Source: Nonomuraea sp. SBT364 (GTDB lineage Bacteria > Actinomycetota > Actinomycetes > Streptosporangiales > Streptosporangiaceae). Taken from it: a stretch of 64,000 nt of DNA. Below are positions 62,116-64,000 of this stretch, one piece after another (the stretch's first letter is position 1; every line of letters starts with the position of its first letter). A model generated the notes under the pieces. It ran no database searches. It was not told the DNA's origin and saw only the letters and a list, made by a program, of their open reading frames with translations. Location: contig NZ_LAVL01000033.1 in the NCBI RefSeq assembly GCF_001083785.1, positions 1-64,000 of the forward strand, written 5' to 3'. The position numbers and the translations under genes were made by a program.

Positions 62116-64000
62116 ATGTTCCGGCCGAACCCACGCGTCCTTGGTGCTGGACACCCCGGCGGCGGCCGGATCGAGGGCCGAGTGCCTGCCGGCCTGGCCT
62201 GGCCGAGGCGGCTGCCGGCCGGAGCGTGGCTGCGGGCCGGCGCGCTGGCGCTGACCCTCCTGCTCGTGGGCACGGCCGACTACGGCGCCGCCGCCGGGCT
62301 GGCGGACTGGTGGGCGGTGCGGTATCGCGAGGTTCACGGGCTCGAGCAGCCCTGGGGAACGGCCGCGAACGCCGGCGGCGGCGTCGCGGGGGCGGCGCGC
62401 AACACCCGTCAGCCGAAGACGCTGCGGGCGCGCTACCCGCTCACGCCGCCCGGGCAGCGGCCGCGGCAGGAGCAGAACACGGCGAAGGTGGGCAGCGTCG
62501 CCGCCGCCGACCCGGAGGGCACCGGATTTGACCCCGAGACGAGCAGGGAGATCCCGGAGCGGCGCGACGCCTACGTCCGGACGTATGCCAACGCCGACGG
62601 CACGCAGACGACGGAGGTGTCGGCGCGTCCGGTCAACTACCGTGGCCCCGACGGCGCGTGGAGGCCGATCGACACCCGGCTGGTGGCGGCCGGCGGCGGG
62701 AAGGGGCGGTCCGGCCGGGGGTGGCGCAACGCCGCTGACGCGGTGGACGTGCGGCTCGCGCCGCGCACAGGCGCCGGGCCGCTGGTGCGGGTCGGCCTGC
62801 CCGGCGGCTACGAGGTCGGCTACGGCGTGCGGGGTGACGCGGCGGTGGCCGGGCGCCGCGCCGGAGAGCGCGGGGTGGTGTACCCGGGGGTCTGGGCGGA
62901 GGCCGATCTGCGGATCGATCTCAGCCCCGGCGGGGTGAAGGAGACGATCGTGCTGCACTCGGCCAAGGCGCCCACGACGTTCGTGTTCCCCCTGGCGCTG
63001 CGCGGGTTGACCGCCAGGCTCGTGGACGGCCAGGTGGCGTTCGTGGACGAGGCCGGCCGGACGCGGGCGAGCGTCCCCGCGGGATTCATGACGGACTCGG
63101 CGCCCACACCGGCCGGCTCGACCGGGGTCTCCTACACCGTCGTGTCGGCCGGCGGCGCTCCCGCGCTGCAGGTGAGCGTGGACCCGGCCTGGCTGGCGGA
63201 CCCCGGCCGAGTGTTCCCGGTGCTGGTGGATCCGTCGGTGGAGACGGAAAAGGCAGGTAACAGCGTCTCGGTCGGTGACGGCGGCACCACCAGCGGCGGG
63301 CAGACGCTGATGATCGGCTCCCGTTCGGCGGCGTACCTGACCTTCCCCAAACTGGTGGACAAGCTCCGCTACCACCGGATCTTCGGCGCCCACCTGTGGA
63401 TGGTGAACTACGAGGCGGTCACCTGCCAGGCGCGGCCGGTGACCGTGCATCCGGTGACCGCGCCCTGGTCCAGCAGGACGACCTACCCGGGCCCGAGCGT
63501 GGGCAAGGCGCTGGCGCGCAAGGCGTTCAGCCATGGCTACATCGCCTTCGGCTCCAGCGCCTCTCGGTGCCCGGCCAAGCGGGGTGACCTGTTCGACCTC
63601 GGCAAGCGCGGTCGTGATCTGGTGCAGAGGTGGGTCAACGACCCGTCGCAGAACTTCGGGGTGTCGGTGCGCGACGCCTCCTCCGACGGCAAGGGGTTCA
63701 AGAAGTTCGCCGGTCATGACACCGCCAACCCGCCGCGGCTGTACGTGACGCACAGTCCGTACAACGCCTCGTACGTGATCACCAGTCCGGTGCCGAACCC
63801 TCCCGTCACCCAGGCGCAGCCGGGCAAGATCAAGATCACGGTGGGGAACACGGGCGCCGAGGCGTGGGCGCCGGGTGACTACTACCTGGCCTATCGGGTG
63901 TTCGACGCCAAGGGCAAGCTGGTCACGCAGCAGCGGTCGGCGAACCTGACCACGACGGTGCCGCGCGGCGGGAAGGTCAAGCTGGATGCGGAGATCAAAC
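62116..64000 (+). CDS. Secreted DNRLRE-domain protein, polymorphic-toxin/RHS-type N-terminus (cut by window end)
   Basis: 628 codons are present without a stop. A cytosolic tail and one hydrophobic segment at ~40-62 (signal or anchor) are followed by a long Gly/Ala/Arg region. Next come V-N-Y-R-G-P-D-G-A-W-R-P-I-D, a beta-rich domain, and a DNRLRE domain at about 390-550 (T-E-K-A-G-N-S-V-S-V-G-D, A-Y-L-T-F, A-P-W-S-S-R-T-T-Y-P). An Ig-like segment comes last (K-I-K-I-T-V-G-N-T-G-A). This order is typical of the N-terminal part of very large actinobacterial RHS/YD-repeat or polymorphic toxin proteins. ATG 62116 has GGGAG six bases upstream; GTG 62182 is an alternative closer to the hydrophobic segment. 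Confidence 0.82.
   Translation, partial: MFRPNPRVLGAGHPGGGRIEGRVPAGLAWPRRLPAGAWLRAGALALTLLLVGTADYGAAAGLADWWAVRYREVHGLEQPWGTAANAGGGVAGAARNTRQPKTLRARYPLTPPGQRPRQEQNTAKVGSVAAADPEGTGFDPETSREIPERRDAYVRTYANADGTQTTEVSARPVNYRGPDGAWRPIDTRLVAAGGGKGRSGRGWRNAADAVDVRLAPRTGAGPLVRVGLPGGYEVGYGVRGDAAVAGRRAGERGVVYPGVWAEADLRIDLSPGGVKETIVLHSAKAPTTFVFPLALRGLTARLVDGQVAFVDEAGRTRASVPAGFMTDSAPTPAGSTGVSYTVVSAGGAPALQVSVDPAWLADPGRVFPVLVDPSVETEKAGNSVSVGDGGTTSGGQTLMIGSRSAAYLTFPKLVDKLRYHRIFGAHLWMVNYEAVTCQARPVTVHPVTAPWSSRTTYPGPSVGKALARKAFSHGYIAFGSSASRCPAKRGDLFDLGKRGRDLVQRWVNDPSQNFGVSVRDASSDGKGFKKFAGHDTANPPRLYVTHSPYNASYVITSPVPNPPVTQAQPGKIKITVGNTGAEAWAPGDYYLAYRVFDAKGKLVTQQRSANLTTTVPRGGKVKLDAEIK

Noticed and set aside
61972-63753. 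593-codon minus-strand frame at the right edge
   Set aside because: Arg/His/Pro-rich shadow; the plus strand carries DNRLRE-type sequence open to the window end.

Overview
The window is very GC-rich with G/C-biased third positions. It carries Actinobacteria-type families: ricin-type lectin modules on secreted enzymes, FadR/GntR, HxlR and PucR regulators, SnoaL-like proteins, and a DNRLRE/RHS-type secreted giant protein. This points to a chromosomal segment of a filamentous high-GC actinomycete, most like Streptosporangiaceae (Nonomuraea or relatives). That placement is an inference from protein style, not from a marker gene. No rRNA, tRNA, CRISPR array, integrase or IS transposase was seen.

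Left part (1-14,100): a lipoprotein start, a DUF1801 protein, a SUMF1-fold protein and a universal stress protein. They are followed by a tightly overlapping four-gene carbon-oxidation operon: GH15 trehalase/glucoamylase-like enzyme, zwf, a xylonate-dehydratase-like IlvD/Edd enzyme and a 2-hydroxyacid dehydrogenase. On the minus strand sits a two-gene pair of large proteins I do not recognise. One of them ends in a type II secretion pseudopilin (GspG)-like domain; the other has a long central membrane segment.

Middle (14,100-35,600): small metabolic and regulatory modules, often regulator plus divergent target. These are two SnoaL-like proteins with an alpha/beta hydrolase; a GlcD-type oxidase, a hydrolase and a PucR regulator; XRE with aldo/keto reductase; a NarL-type two-component pair beside a membrane protein; a beta-propeller lectin; TetR with an imine-reductase-like enzyme; and MarR with a quinone oxidoreductase. 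Clear paired operators lie in three of the divergent gaps. Gene remnants (NmrA-like, YnfA-like, ADH-like and unknown) and one likely frameshift show decay between modules.

Right part (35,673-60,921): a carbohydrate-utilisation island. GH95 carries a ricin-type domain. A FadR-type regulator faces an ABC importer (binding protein and two permeases) with an enolase-superfamily dehydratase, and a second FadR-type regulator follows. A plus-strand run of nine genes then begins: a beta-helix (GH141-like) protein, a PQQ-type sugar dehydrogenase, a ThuA plus DUF1080 (3-keto-glycoside hydrolase) protein, a ribose-type ABC system with its own binding protein, a sugar isomerase/epimerase, and a 1168-residue ThuA plus dehydrogenase fusion. 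Four of the secreted proteins end in the same ricin-type domain, copied at near DNA identity. The candidate system is an extracellular route in which glycans are bound by ricin domains, oxidised, cleaved as keto-sugars and imported. A GT-N3-AC motif recurs in both FadR-type regulator promoters.

Right edge (60,922-64,000): a degenerate intergenic stretch, then the start of a large secreted DNRLRE-domain (polymorphic-toxin-like) protein cut by the window end.
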